From Vicinamibacterales bacterium (GTDB lineage: Bacteria; Acidobacteriota; Vicinamibacteria; Vicinamibacterales; JAMQPK01): a stretch of 64,000 bases of DNA. Below the pieces are notes generated by a model. The model was not told the origin of the DNA and ran no database searches. It saw only the letters and a list, made by a program, of their open reading frames with translations. The stretch lies in contig JAMQPK010000099.1 of assembly GCA_023717525.1 (NCBI GenBank), forward strand, positions 17,844 to 81,843, given 5' to 3'. Position 1 is the stretch's first letter; each line of letters opens with the position of its first letter. This document shows positions 1 to 7,533 of this stretch, one piece after another. The translations under genes and the position numbers were made by a program.

Positions 1-161
1 GTCAGTTGTCCGCCACGGGCGGCGCGCTGCACGTCAAAGATCTCGACAGCACAAACGGCACGTTCGTCAACGGGAAACGCGTTGCGTCTGCCGAGCTTCA
101 GGATGGAGATCGTCTGGCGGTGGGACGCGTCGAGCTCAAGGTTTCACATCAGTCGAACTAG
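1..161 (+). CDS. FHA-domain protein, C-terminal fragment
   Basis: The window opens inside this gene. Frame 3 reads to a TAG at 159-161 and encodes about 52 residues. The segment contains DLDSTNGTFVNG followed by LQDGDRLAVGRVEL, which is the hallmark phosphothreonine-binding loop and closing strands of a forkhead-associated domain (the STNGTFVNG signature). FHA domains bind phosphothreonine peptides and often partner Ser/Thr kinases. A kinase-fold gene lies convergently about 650 bases away, which makes a signalling role plausible but unproven. The 3' end overlaps the stop of the converging metallo-beta-lactamase gene by 4 bases. The N-terminal part is outside the window, so other domains cannot be judged. 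Confidence 0.85.
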   Translation, partial: QLSATGGALHVKDLDSTNGTFVNGKRVASAELQDGDRLAVGRVELKVSHQSN

Positions 162-796
162 ATCAGAAACGGGTTCGACCGCCGTTCCTGGCCGATGGTC
201 GTCGCCGGCCCGTGCCCTGGATACACTCGCGCCGCGTCTCCGAACGCAAACAGGACGTCCTTGATCGATCGCAGCAAAGTCCCGTGATCCGCACCCGGAA
301 GATCCGTGCGCCCGATTGAGCCCGCAAACAGGGTGTCCCCGACGAACAGGTCACGCTTCGCCTCGCCAGCGACGCCCACGGCCAGACAGACACCTCCCGG
401 GCAGTGGCCCGGCGTGTGGTGCACGCTAATCTCCCATTCACCCATCGCAAACGTCTGGGCGGGATCGTAGAAGTGATCGACCGGAGGCGGCCTGGCAGCC
501 TCGAATCCGAAGAACGCCGCCTGTTCGGGCACGGCCTCGTACAGAAAATTGTCGTCCTTGTGGAGATAGATCGGCACCCCGAGCGCACGCTTGGCCGCAC
601 CGACGCCGGTCACATGGTCGACATGGGCATGAGTCAAGAGGATACGCGTCACCTCCAGCCTGCGCTGGCCGACGATGTCGAGCAACTCGTCGACTTCGTC
701 GCCGGGATCGATGACCACCGCCTCACGTGTCTTCTCCGAACCGATGACGAATCCGTTCTTGCCAAACGGGGGAACGGCACGAATCTCCAGAATCAC
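158..796 (-). CDS. Metallo-beta-lactamase fold hydrolase (glyoxalase II-like)
   Basis: The 212-residue protein has the complete zinc-binding set of a glyoxalase II/persulfide-dioxygenase-type hydrolase: THAHVDH, the HTPGHCPG segment, GDTLF with the bridging Asp, and a C-terminal YPGHGPATT. It has no signal peptide and is presumably cytoplasmic, hydrolysing a thioester or a related small substrate. I chose the GTG at 796 because it forms a GTGA overlap with the stop of the upstream kinase-fold gene and has GGAG about 9 bases upstream. A GTG at 826 would add ten residues and overlap the neighbour by 34 bases. It is the last gene of a minus-strand run, translationally coupled to the kinase-fold protein. 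The exact substrate cannot be told from sequence. Confidence 0.85.
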   Translation of the reverse strand: MILEIRAVPPFGKNGFVIGSEKTREAVVIDPGDEVDELLDIVGQRRLEVTRILLTHAHVDHVTGVGAAKRALGVPIYLHKDDNFLYEAVPEQAAFFGFEAARPPPVDHFYDPAQTFAMGEWEISVHHTPGHCPGGVCLAVGVAGEAKRDLFVGDTLFAGSIGRTDLPGADHGTLLRSIKDVLFAFGDAARVYPGHGPATTIGQERRSNPFLI

Positions 797-1701
797 GACA
801 GCAGTCTCCACGGCTGGGTTCGCCACAGCCAGAAGACCAGCGCGACGATCGCAAAGGCAAGCAGCGCGGCCGTGAGGATACTTCGCAGCCGCCGCCCAGT
901 CCGCCTGGGCGGCTCGAACGACATCTCGTCCTCTTCCGCCCGCGCATCGAGCGCCGCCGTGATGCTGCGAAGCTCGGCCGCAATGGTTGCGGCGCTCTGA
1001 GCGCGGCTCTCGACGTTCGCCGCGAGCATGCGAGCGACGAGCTGATCCAGCTCCGGCGGCACATTTGGATTCAACCCGCTCAATACGACGCCGCGTGCGC
1101 GCTGCCTGCCCGTGAGCATTTCGAACAGCACCGCACCAAGCGCATAGATGTCGCTGCGCGGATCCGGCGGCTGGCCCGTCAGCTCCTCGGGCGCTGTGTA
1201 GGGCGTCGGCGGACTGACACGCTGGGCCCCGCCTCCGGTGAATGCCGAAAGGCCAAAGTTCACGAACTTGGCTCGATCCTTCGGCGTGATCATGATCGTG
1301 TCTGGCCTGATGTCTCCGTGAACCACGTCGACGCCATGCGCATCCGCGAGCGCGTCGGCCAGGTTCGTCGCAAACTCGAGTGCACGACGTACGTTCAGCC
1401 CGCGTTCCTTCAGAATCTTCCCGAGTGGATCTCCCTGAACGAACTCGAAGACGAGGTACCGCCTGTCGCCGTCCTCGCCGCTCTCGAAGAGCATGGCGAT
1501 GTTCGGGTGAGACAGTGCAGCAAGCGGCTTCACAGTGTTCAGCAGGTCGGCGAGCCTGGCGGGATCGCCGGCGATCCAGGGAGGGAGCACTTTGACCGCA
1601 ACCGTTCGACCCAGTCGCGTGTCGCGGGCGCGATAGACGTCGCCAAGCCCGCCGGTGCCGAGCTGATCGAGGATCTTGTAGTGGGCGATCGCCTCAGGCA
1701 T
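793..1701 (-). CDS. Membrane-anchored Ser/Thr kinase-fold protein, probable pseudokinase
   Basis: This 302-residue protein has a protein-kinase fold. A glycine loop (LGTGGLGDVY) and the VAVK lysine (K37) are present, and DIYALGAVLFEMLTG matches the alpha-F region. It ends in one transmembrane helix (about residues 278-296) with almost nothing beyond, so the kinase domain faces the cytoplasm. Key residues are altered: the catalytic loop reads HGDIRPDT, so the metal-binding Asn of HRDxxxxN is Thr135, and the DFG triplet is NFG (N148). The usual alpha-C Glu (REA-type motif) is also not visible in NTVKPLAALSHPNI. Catalysis is therefore doubtful and a scaffold role is likely. ATG 1701 lies 5 bases after the SDR stop, so the genes form one transcription unit. 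Confidence 0.85.
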   Translation of the reverse strand: MPEAIAHYKILDQLGTGGLGDVYRARDTRLGRTVAVKVLPPWIAGDPARLADLLNTVKPLAALSHPNIAMLFESGEDGDRRYLVFEFVQGDPLGKILKERGLNVRRALEFATNLADALADAHGVDVVHGDIRPDTIMITPKDRAKFVNFGLSAFTGGGAQRVSPPTPYTAPEELTGQPPDPRSDIYALGAVLFEMLTGRQRARGVVLSGLNPNVPPELDQLVARMLAANVESRAQSAATIAAELRSITAALDARAEEDEMSFEPPRRTGRRLRSILTAALLAFAIVALVFWLWRTQPWRLLS

Positions 1702-1706
1702 GCAGC

Positions 1707-2432
1707 TTACTTGCGTGGCGGTTTCGAGGGGCGGATCTCGACGCGACTCGGCAGGCTGCGCTGATCGTGCGCCACGAGATCGACCACGACCTGAGCGACG
1801 TCTTCCGCCCGCAGCTTCCACTCGTTGGCCGGGTCCGCGTGCCCGACAAAATCGGTGTTCACCGACCCAGGCTTCACATAGCTGACCCGGATGCCGTCCT
1901 GCCGCACTTCCTGCATCAGCGCTTCGCTGAAGACGTCCAGCGCGGCCTTGGACGCGCAATATCCGGCACCACCAACAAACGGATTGGAGCCCGCGAGGCT
2001 GCTGATGTTGATGATCCAGCCGCCGCCGCGCCTGCGCAGATGCGGAATGGCGGCCTTGCAGCAGTTGAACACGCCCGTGACGTTGGTATCCATCACCCGT
2101 CGCCAGTCGTCGTGCGCCTGGCTCTCAACGCTACCGAACCAGCCGACGCCGGCGTTGTTGATGAGGATATCGACACCGCCCAGGCGCCGGACCATCTCAT
2201 CGAAGACCGACTCCACGGCGAGATGGTCGCGAACGTCGGCGGCAAACGTGGATACGCTGGCGCCTCCAGCCGCATGCGACGACAGCACGCGCTCTGCCTC
2301 GGCGAGGTGGTTGGGATTCACGCCGGTGACGGCCACGTGAATGCCCTCACCGAGAAACGCCGCAGCGATCGCCCGCCCGATGCCGCGAGATCCGCCCGTC
2401 ACGATCGCTACCTGTCCAGCGAGGGTCGTCAT
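1707..2432 (-). CDS. Short-chain dehydrogenase/reductase
   Basis: A 241-residue classical SDR. The N-terminal TGGSRGIGRA is the NAD(P)-binding TGxxxGIG motif, NNAG lies near residue 92, the catalytic Ser is in ISSLAGSNP, and YCASK supplies the Tyr-Lys pair. This is a soluble NAD(P)-dependent oxidoreductase of the FabG-like type. The basic C-terminal tail (RPSKPPRK) is typical of the class. The substrate cannot be assigned, and nothing in the neighbourhood (VWFA/TPR upstream, kinase-fold downstream) points to a pathway. The start ATG at 2432 is only 15 bases after the VWFA stop and carries its own TAGAAT box 6 bases upstream, so it may also be transcribed independently as a leaderless message. 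Confidence 0.88.
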   Translation of the reverse strand: MTTLAGQVAIVTGGSRGIGRAIAAAFLGEGIHVAVTGVNPNHLAEAERVLSSHAAGGASVSTFAADVRDHLAVESVFDEMVRRLGGVDILINNAGVGWFGSVESQAHDDWRRVMDTNVTGVFNCCKAAIPHLRRRGGGWIINISSLAGSNPFVGGAGYCASKAALDVFSEALMQEVRQDGIRVSYVKPGSVNTDFVGHADPANEWKLRAEDVAQVVVDLVAHDQRSLPSRVEIRPSKPPRK

Positions 2433-2438
2433 GGGGTC

Positions 2439-2444
2439 ATTCTA
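2439..2444 (-). promoter_or_regulatory. TAGAAT -10-like box, 6 bases before the SDR start
   Basis: The minus strand reads TAGAAT, then six bases, then the SDR ATG. The box sits in the 15-base gap after the VWFA stop. If it works as a -10 element, transcription would begin within or at the start codon. Similar boxes precede several other genes in this window. Confidence 0.35.
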
Positions 2445-2447
2445 TCG

Positions 2448-3299
2448 TTAGTGACTGGACAAGTAGCCGGGACGGGCGCGTACCGTCACGCTGCGTGCCT
2501 TGACACGCACGTCGAGACGATGCCAGCCGCCAGGCGTGACGCCTTCGGGCGAGTAACTGATCAAGTACCGCTGCCGGAACTCGTCGAGGATCCCGCGGAA
2601 TGTCGCGTTCAGATCTCGAGTCGATTCGATTTCAACCAGCCGTCCGCCTGTCGCTGCACTCAGTTCGCGCGAAAAACTGGCGCGTCGAGTCCCCACGTCA
2701 ACGCCGTACACCACCACGTCGCAGCGCTTCGCGGTCTCGAGGACGGCGTCCGCAGTCAACCAGCTGCGGGTGTCGACTCCATCGGTGAACACGATGAGCA
2801 GCGACCGGCCCACGTCGGATTCGCCAATCATCATGCCCGCGTAGGCCGCGTCCACCAGCGACGTCTGGCCAGAGGTCCCGGTTTCCTTCAGCGCCGCACG
2901 AATCCGATTGAAATCGGACGTCAACGGCGAGCCCTGCGACACAACATGGCTGAAGGTGAGCAGCGCTGCCTGATCGGTTTGTTTCAAGCCGTCGAGCAGT
3001 GTGCTGCCGGCCGTCTGAAGATGCCCGATCTGCTGGGCGTTCAGGCTCCCACTCACGTCGAGCGCCAGGACGACATTCAAGGGAATCTCTTCCAGGCTCG
3101 CCAAATCCACTTTTTGAGGCACGCCGTTATCGAGCACCTCGAAATCTCCTGGCGCGAGCCCGGATACGAGCCTGCCATTTTCAGTGACCAGGACGTCGAC
3201 GCGAACGGCCTCGACCCGGCTTGAAAACGACGGCGCCTGTGCGACCACAGTGGTGCTCGCGGCCATCGTCAAGAACACACCAAGGAAATGGCGGCTCAT
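2448..3299 (-). CDS. Secreted VWFA-domain protein (Acidobacteria-type), module 2
   Basis: A 283-residue protein with an N-terminal signal sequence (MSRHFLGVFLTMAASTTVVAQA). It then has the 'vdV.V.d..G..v.gL...DFeV.dnG..q' region typical of the acidobacterial VWFA-related family, and a von Willebrand A domain whose MIDAS motif is DVSGS with TDGVD further on. Proteins of this family are exported and their function is unknown. The MIDAS suggests metal-dependent protein binding. Its ATG overlaps the stop of the upstream TPR gene by 4 bases (ATGA), indicating coupled translation. A second copy of the same architecture lies at 4542-5453, giving a tandem TPR-VWFA duplication. Confidence 0.9.
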   Translation of the reverse strand: MSRHFLGVFLTMAASTTVVAQAPSFSSRVEAVRVDVLVTENGRLVSGLAPGDFEVLDNGVPQKVDLASLEEIPLNVVLALDVSGSLNAQQIGHLQTAGSTLLDGLKQTDQAALLTFSHVVSQGSPLTSDFNRIRAALKETGTSGQTSLVDAAYAGMMIGESDVGRSLLIVFTDGVDTRSWLTADAVLETAKRCDVVVYGVDVGTRRASFSRELSAATGGRLVEIESTRDLNATFRGILDEFRQRYLISYSPEGVTPGGWHRLDVRVKARSVTVRARPGYLSSH

Positions 3300-4537
3300 C
3301 GGACCTCTGTAAGCGCCAGGTCGCGCATCTGATCCAGGAGTCTCTCGGCATCATCACGGTGGACCTCGTAGTAGTCCCACCACGGGTCCCACCGGTCGGA
3401 GGCATCTGGCGGAAGCGCAGTCACACTACGGAGAGCGCCCAGGGCGCCAGCGCGGTCGCCCGACTGACGAGCCAGTTGGCTGAGCGCAAGCCAGGGTGAC
3501 TGTGCTCTCGGGTAGAGCTCGGCCGCGTTCTCGTAGTGGCGCTTCGCTTCGCCCGGCTTTCCGAGCGTCTGCTCTTCATAACCGAGGAATAGCTCCGCAA
3601 AGTAGAGGTCCGGCCCGTCGAGTCTGGCGTCGATCGCACGGCGGAGCTCGCTCGCCGCCTCCTCGTGGCGTCCAAGCTCGCCGAGGGTGTGCCCAAGCCG
3701 GATTCGCGCGCCTGCTGCGGCAGGCTCCAGCGCCAGCGTCTGCCGAAAGAAGCGCTCCGCGCGCTCCAGCTCCATCCGGCGGGAACCGACGTCCGGGTTT
3801 GCACGCGCCGATCGCAGATCCTCGACCGCAGCCTGTATCGTGTCGGACGAGAATTTCTGATGCAGGTATGCGCTATCCAGAAGAAAGTGCGAGCTGTTTG
3901 GAAACAACTGCCGCGCACGATCGAGGTGCACTCGCGATTCGGCGAGATGACCATCGCGGAGAAGGCACGAGGATGCTGCGCGATACCACAACAGCGCGCC
4001 CGCATCGGCGCCGGGGCTGGGGGTGATGCCATCGAGGAGGGCGCGTCCTATCTGCCAATGAGCGCTCTCGTATCGCACACCGCTTCGGCGGCCATCGTCG
4101 ACCATGAAGACGCTGGCGTCCTCGAAGAAGCCGCTCCTGCGGCTCGCATCATCGACAACGAGGACGGCGATGTCGGCGTGCAGAACGGCGCCTTTCTTCA
4201 GCGTGTCATTGCCGTGAAAGACTTTCTCGATCTCGACGAGCGTGAATCGACGGTTGTACAGCTGAATCGTTGGAAGAGGGCCGAGACTTCCCTCCCGGGC
4301 CCTCTGCAGAAATGTCGCAAGCTTTCTGATGTCTCCGGCCAGCACGACGAGCGCGATGCGTGACCAGCGGCCGATCTCGGTGGCCGGAACGTCGGCTTCA
4401 CCGGGCGTGTGCAGTTGTGCGACTTCCAGCCACCGAAGCATTCCGACGAGCGCGGGGTCGTCCGGCCTCGCGTTCTGAGCGAACGCAACCGTGGTGCAGG
4501 CGATAAGGCAGGCGATCAGCGCCCTCTGCCCTGACAT
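3296..4537 (-). CDS. Secreted tetratricopeptide-repeat protein, module 2
   Basis: This 413-residue protein begins with a cleavable-looking signal peptide (MSGQRALIACLIACTTVAFAQ). Its second half, roughly residues 220-390, holds several degenerate TPR helices (for example AAGARIRLGHTLGELGRHEEA and GKPGEAKRHYENAAELYP). The C-terminus ends in WDPWWDYYEVHRDDAERLLDQMR, which parallels the DPWKDYQAGDF... ending of the TPR protein at 5455-6651. It is therefore the TPR partner of the downstream VWFA gene, overlapping it by 4 bases. The role is probably protein-protein interaction in the periplasm. No enzymatic domain was seen. Confidence 0.82.
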   Translation of the reverse strand: MSGQRALIACLIACTTVAFAQNARPDDPALVGMLRWLEVAQLHTPGEADVPATEIGRWSRIALVVLAGDIRKLATFLQRAREGSLGPLPTIQLYNRRFTLVEIEKVFHGNDTLKKGAVLHADIAVLVVDDASRRSGFFEDASVFMVDDGRRSGVRYESAHWQIGRALLDGITPSPGADAGALLWYRAASSCLLRDGHLAESRVHLDRARQLFPNSSHFLLDSAYLHQKFSSDTIQAAVEDLRSARANPDVGSRRMELERAERFFRQTLALEPAAAGARIRLGHTLGELGRHEEAASELRRAIDARLDGPDLYFAELFLGYEEQTLGKPGEAKRHYENAAELYPRAQSPWLALSQLARQSGDRAGALGALRSVTALPPDASDRWDPWWDYYEVHRDDAERLLDQMRDLALTEVR

Positions 4538-4541
4538 TGCA

Positions 4542-5453
4542 CTAGCCTCCGAAGTACCCTTGGCGAGACCTCAGGCTATATTTCGGGAATTTGGGAACGG
4601 TCACCTTCAGCGGGTGCCAGCCGTTTCGCTGCACGCCAGTCGGGCTGTAGTGGAGCACGTAGCTGACGCGGAAGTCCTCGAACACTTTCCTGAAAATATC
4701 GACGGCGTCGGCCGCGGCAAAAAACCCTGCGTCGTGAAGGTCGCCGCCGGTGCGCAACGTGGCGTCGCGAAGCGCGTTCAGATCGCGATCGTGATACAGC
4801 GATCGCATGGGAAACGGGTTGTACTCGCCGGACGTTTCGTTCGTCAGCGCGACGTGCAGGACGGCTTCGGATCGGCTCGCCACGTCCCGCAAGGTTTCAG
4901 CATCGAGCACGCTCATCGTGTCCCACGCGTCGGTCATCGCGACGACCAGATGCCGGCGGTCGAGGTCGACTCTGGTGATAAGAGCGGCCGCTACGGCGTC
5001 GTAGGCCGACGTCATGCCACCGGCGCCGATGCTCTCGGGAATCGTCACCTCGCGCGAGGCCTTCATCGGCAGCAGCTCGTGAACATACGTATCAATCGTC
5101 ATCAGGCGCAGCCGATCTTGCTCCCGCAGGAAACCGGCGATCCGCTTCGTGTCCTTTCTGAAACGCTCGAACTCTGCGCGCGCGCTGTTGCTGGTATCGA
5201 CGACGAGCGTCACGTCAATCGGAATCGACTCGACGGCCACGTCTCCGACTCGCTGGACGATGCCGGAATCCAACAATTGAAAGTCATCGGCGGTCAGCCC
5301 CGTGACCGGGCGGTTTCCGTCGCGCACCGAGACATTCACCGACACCGTGGTCGTCTCGGCACGAAAGGCGGGGCGTCCCTGCCGGGCGGGCGCCGGCGCA
5401 GACATCACGATGACCAGCGCACAGACCACAGCCAGCATCAATCTCGTATTCAT
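4542..5453 (-). CDS. Secreted VWFA-domain protein (Acidobacteria-type), module 1
   Basis: A 303-residue protein with a signal peptide (MNTRLMLAVVCALVIVMSAPAPA). The family-specific strand region follows (SVNVSVRDGNRPVTGLTADDFQLLDSG), then a VWA domain with MIDAS DTSNS near residue 89 and MTDAWD later. The C-terminal YVLHYSPTGVQRNGWHPLKV and RSRQGYFGG are shared with the paralogue at 2448-3299 (YLISYSPEGVTPGGWHRLDV, RARPGYLSSH). I chose ATG 5453 because it follows the upstream TPR stop by one base and begins a good signal peptide. A longer open frame upstream has no such support. It probably acts with the adjacent TPR proteins at the cell surface. Confidence 0.9.
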   Translation of the reverse strand: MNTRLMLAVVCALVIVMSAPAPARQGRPAFRAETTTVSVNVSVRDGNRPVTGLTADDFQLLDSGIVQRVGDVAVESIPIDVTLVVDTSNSARAEFERFRKDTKRIAGFLREQDRLRLMTIDTYVHELLPMKASREVTIPESIGAGGMTSAYDAVAAALITRVDLDRRHLVVAMTDAWDTMSVLDAETLRDVASRSEAVLHVALTNETSGEYNPFPMRSLYHDRDLNALRDATLRTGGDLHDAGFFAAADAVDIFRKVFEDFRVSYVLHYSPTGVQRNGWHPLKVTVPKFPKYSLRSRQGYFGG

Positions 5454-5454
5454 G

Positions 5455-6651
5455 TCATTCGCGATAGGCTTCGCGCAATTCGGCGAGCCGCTGCGGCCAG
5501 AATCGAAAGTCGCCCGCCTGATAATCCTTCCATGGATCAACGACGAGTGCCGTCGAAAACAGATTCCCGACGAGCTCAATCGCTTCATCTCGCGAGTCGG
5601 ACAGAAACAGCAGCGACGCAAGAGCGATGGCCGCCGATTGCGCGCGCGGGACGGCCGCAAGGGCGGCGCGATACGCGTCCTCTGCCATCTGGACATTGCC
5701 AGTCGCCTCGGCTGCCCTTCCTCTCAGGTACTGGGCGAGGTAAGTCAGCGTCGCATCTCCACTTGATTGGGGCGTGTGGTCCAGCGCTTCCAAGGCGAGA
5801 TCCTGGCGCCCCAGTCGAAGGTATGTGTTCGCGAGATGAATGGCGGCTTCACTCCCGACAGACGGGCGTGGCACCAGGTCCTTCCATTGCTCCGTCAAAT
5901 CCCAGAGCCACATACTGCGGCGCGCGGCGTAAAGCACGGGCTGGTGCGTGCGGCTGGAAACCGACAGCATCTGCTTGGCCGTCGCTCGATCGAAGACTTC
6001 GACCGGCGTCGGTTCCCCCGCCATGAACGGTCGCAGGAGGGCCTGCTGACCCTGCTCAAACGAGGATACCCGCGGATGTTTGGGATCCGAACCCAGCGTG
6101 CGAACTTCGTCCACCGTCGCGCGTGCAAGCCGCAGACGATCGTCGTCTGGAAAGCGAAACGCGCTGTGACGAAGGTGATCCATCTCTCTTGGGCCCCGCC
6201 TCGTCTGTGTGAAATCGTGCGCGAGAAGATCTGGATCGTGTGCACCCTGGGCCAGGGCGAGCGCCGCGAGATGCCACGCGCGCTCGACAGGTCTCGGCAG
6301 GCCGCCTGCTCGCAGCAACACGCACGCCCACTCGATGAAATTCCGCGCCTCCTGCCACTGAGGCAGTCCGGCACGCGCCGTCTCGATGGCGAAACCGGCC
6401 ACGATGAGACGCCGGCGAGGCATCTCCTGCGGCCCCGCCGACCGGATCCAGGGGACGGCGATCTTGTCGAGCTGGTTGAGCGCCGATCGGTAGTCGGTGA
6501 TCCCGGTCAGCGCCTCCGCTGCGCCAGCGTAGTCGCCGCCGGCGTAACGTTCGAGCAGCTCGGACATCCGCCGATCCGGCTGGGCGGCCAGCGGCTCCAC
6601 CGGCAGGCAGAACCCCAGCAGAAGCCAGAGGAAACGACATCGCTGGGGCAA
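5455..6651 (-). CDS. Secreted tetratricopeptide-repeat protein, module 1
   Basis: A 398-residue protein with a hydrophobic signal segment (FLWLLLGFCLPVEPLAAQ) and TPR-like helices mainly in the C-terminal half (SEAAIHLANTYLRLGRQDLALEAL; YLRGRAAEATGNVQMAEDAYRAAL). It ends DPWKDYQAGDFRFWPQRLAELR. Start is TTG at 6651. I see no good ribosome-binding site, but no later start would preserve the signal peptide. It is the first gene of the minus-strand run and is divergent from the malate-dehydrogenase-like gene with only 30 bases between them. It pairs with the VWFA gene that follows one base after its stop. Confidence 0.8.
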   Translation of the reverse strand: MPQRCRFLWLLLGFCLPVEPLAAQPDRRMSELLERYAGGDYAGAAEALTGITDYRSALNQLDKIAVPWIRSAGPQEMPRRRLIVAGFAIETARAGLPQWQEARNFIEWACVLLRAGGLPRPVERAWHLAALALAQGAHDPDLLAHDFTQTRRGPREMDHLRHSAFRFPDDDRLRLARATVDEVRTLGSDPKHPRVSSFEQGQQALLRPFMAGEPTPVEVFDRATAKQMLSVSSRTHQPVLYAARRSMWLWDLTEQWKDLVPRPSVGSEAAIHLANTYLRLGRQDLALEALDHTPQSSGDATLTYLAQYLRGRAAEATGNVQMAEDAYRAALAAVPRAQSAAIALASLLFLSDSRDEAIELVGNLFSTALVVDPWKDYQAGDFRFWPQRLAELREAYRE

Positions 6652-6667
6652 GGGGCTACGATAGCAA

Positions 6668-6673
6668 TAAAAT
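6668..6673 (+). promoter_or_regulatory. TAAAAT -10-like box, 8 bases before the MDH-like start
   Basis: TAAAAT is followed by eight bases and then ATG 6682, in a 30-base divergent spacer. There is no Shine-Dalgarno sequence. The geometry fits a leaderless transcript. Confidence 0.35.
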
Positions 6674-6681
6674 GACCGCGA

Positions 6682-7533
6682 ATGTCACGGGTGGCAATCT
6701 TTGGCGCGGGCGAGATAGGCGGAGCGGCCGCCCGCGTTCTCGCGGCCCGCGCACGAATCGACACGGTGCAGCTCATCGACGAGAGCCCGGGCATAGCCGC
6801 GGGCAAGGCGTTGGATCTGCGTCAGGCTTCCCCGATTGTCGGCTCCGACACGAGAATCGAGGGCTCCGACGACTTTTCTGCAGCGGGCGGCGCAACGGTG
6901 ATTATCGTGGCCGATCCGGCGGGAACTCCTGGAGCGGAATGGGCTGGAGATGCAGGCCTGGCGCTGCTTCGCAGGATCAGCGAGTGGGGACACCTCCAGC
7001 ATTCCGTTTTGATCTGCGCCGGCGCAGGCCAACGGGCGCTGATGCAGCTTGCTCTCGATGAGCTGCACTTCCCGCGGCGGCATGTGATCGGATCGGCGCC
7101 CGAGGCCCTCGCCGCAATGGCGCGCGCGCTCGTGGCCATTGAGGCGAACGTGTCGGCTGTTCAAGTCGCCCTGACGGTTATGGGCCGGCCACCCGACCGA
7201 ATGGTGATACCTTGGACTGAGGGCTCTATCGGCGGCAACTCCATCGCGTCTATCCTGTCGGCCGCTCAGCTTCATCGCGTCGAGACGCGACTGCATGGAC
7301 TCTGGCCGCCCGGGGCTGGCGCGCTGGGCACTGCAGCAGCGATGGTCGCTGAAGCCGTCGCCACCGGGTCGCGGCGGCTGTTCAGCGCATTCGTTTCTCT
7401 CGATCGCGATAATGGCACGCGGGCCCCGGTCTGCGCGTGGCCTGTTTCACTCGGCCCGAGCGGCCTCGAGCGCGTAGCTGCGCCGTCGCTGACAGGCCGT
7501 GACCGCGTTGTCATGGATGAGGTTCTGGAATGA
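6682..7533 (+). CDS. Malate/lactate dehydrogenase-like protein lacking the catalytic His
   Basis: A 283-residue protein with the LDH/MDH dinucleotide fold. GAGEIGGAAARVL is the NAD loop, the acidic strand-2 end is LIDESPG, and KALDLRQASPIVG corresponds to the 'G.a.Dl.h' helix. The catalytic landmarks of the family are not conserved. The segment that should read GGHGD reads GRPPDR, so the proton-relay His is Pro170, and the LDSAR segment carrying the Asp and substrate Arg reads EALAAMAR. It may still bind NAD but probably not by the malate/lactate mechanism. It is shorter than the usual 310-330 residues. The downstream M28 peptidase overlaps its stop by 4 bases, which suggests co-expression. 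Confidence 0.8.
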   Translation: MSRVAIFGAGEIGGAAARVLAARARIDTVQLIDESPGIAAGKALDLRQASPIVGSDTRIEGSDDFSAAGGATVIIVADPAGTPGAEWAGDAGLALLRRISEWGHLQHSVLICAGAGQRALMQLALDELHFPRRHVIGSAPEALAAMARALVAIEANVSAVQVALTVMGRPPDRMVIPWTEGSIGGNSIASILSAAQLHRVETRLHGLWPPGAGALGTAAAMVAEAVATGSRRLFSAFVSLDRDNGTRAPVCAWPVSLGPSGLERVAAPSLTGRDRVVMDEVLE

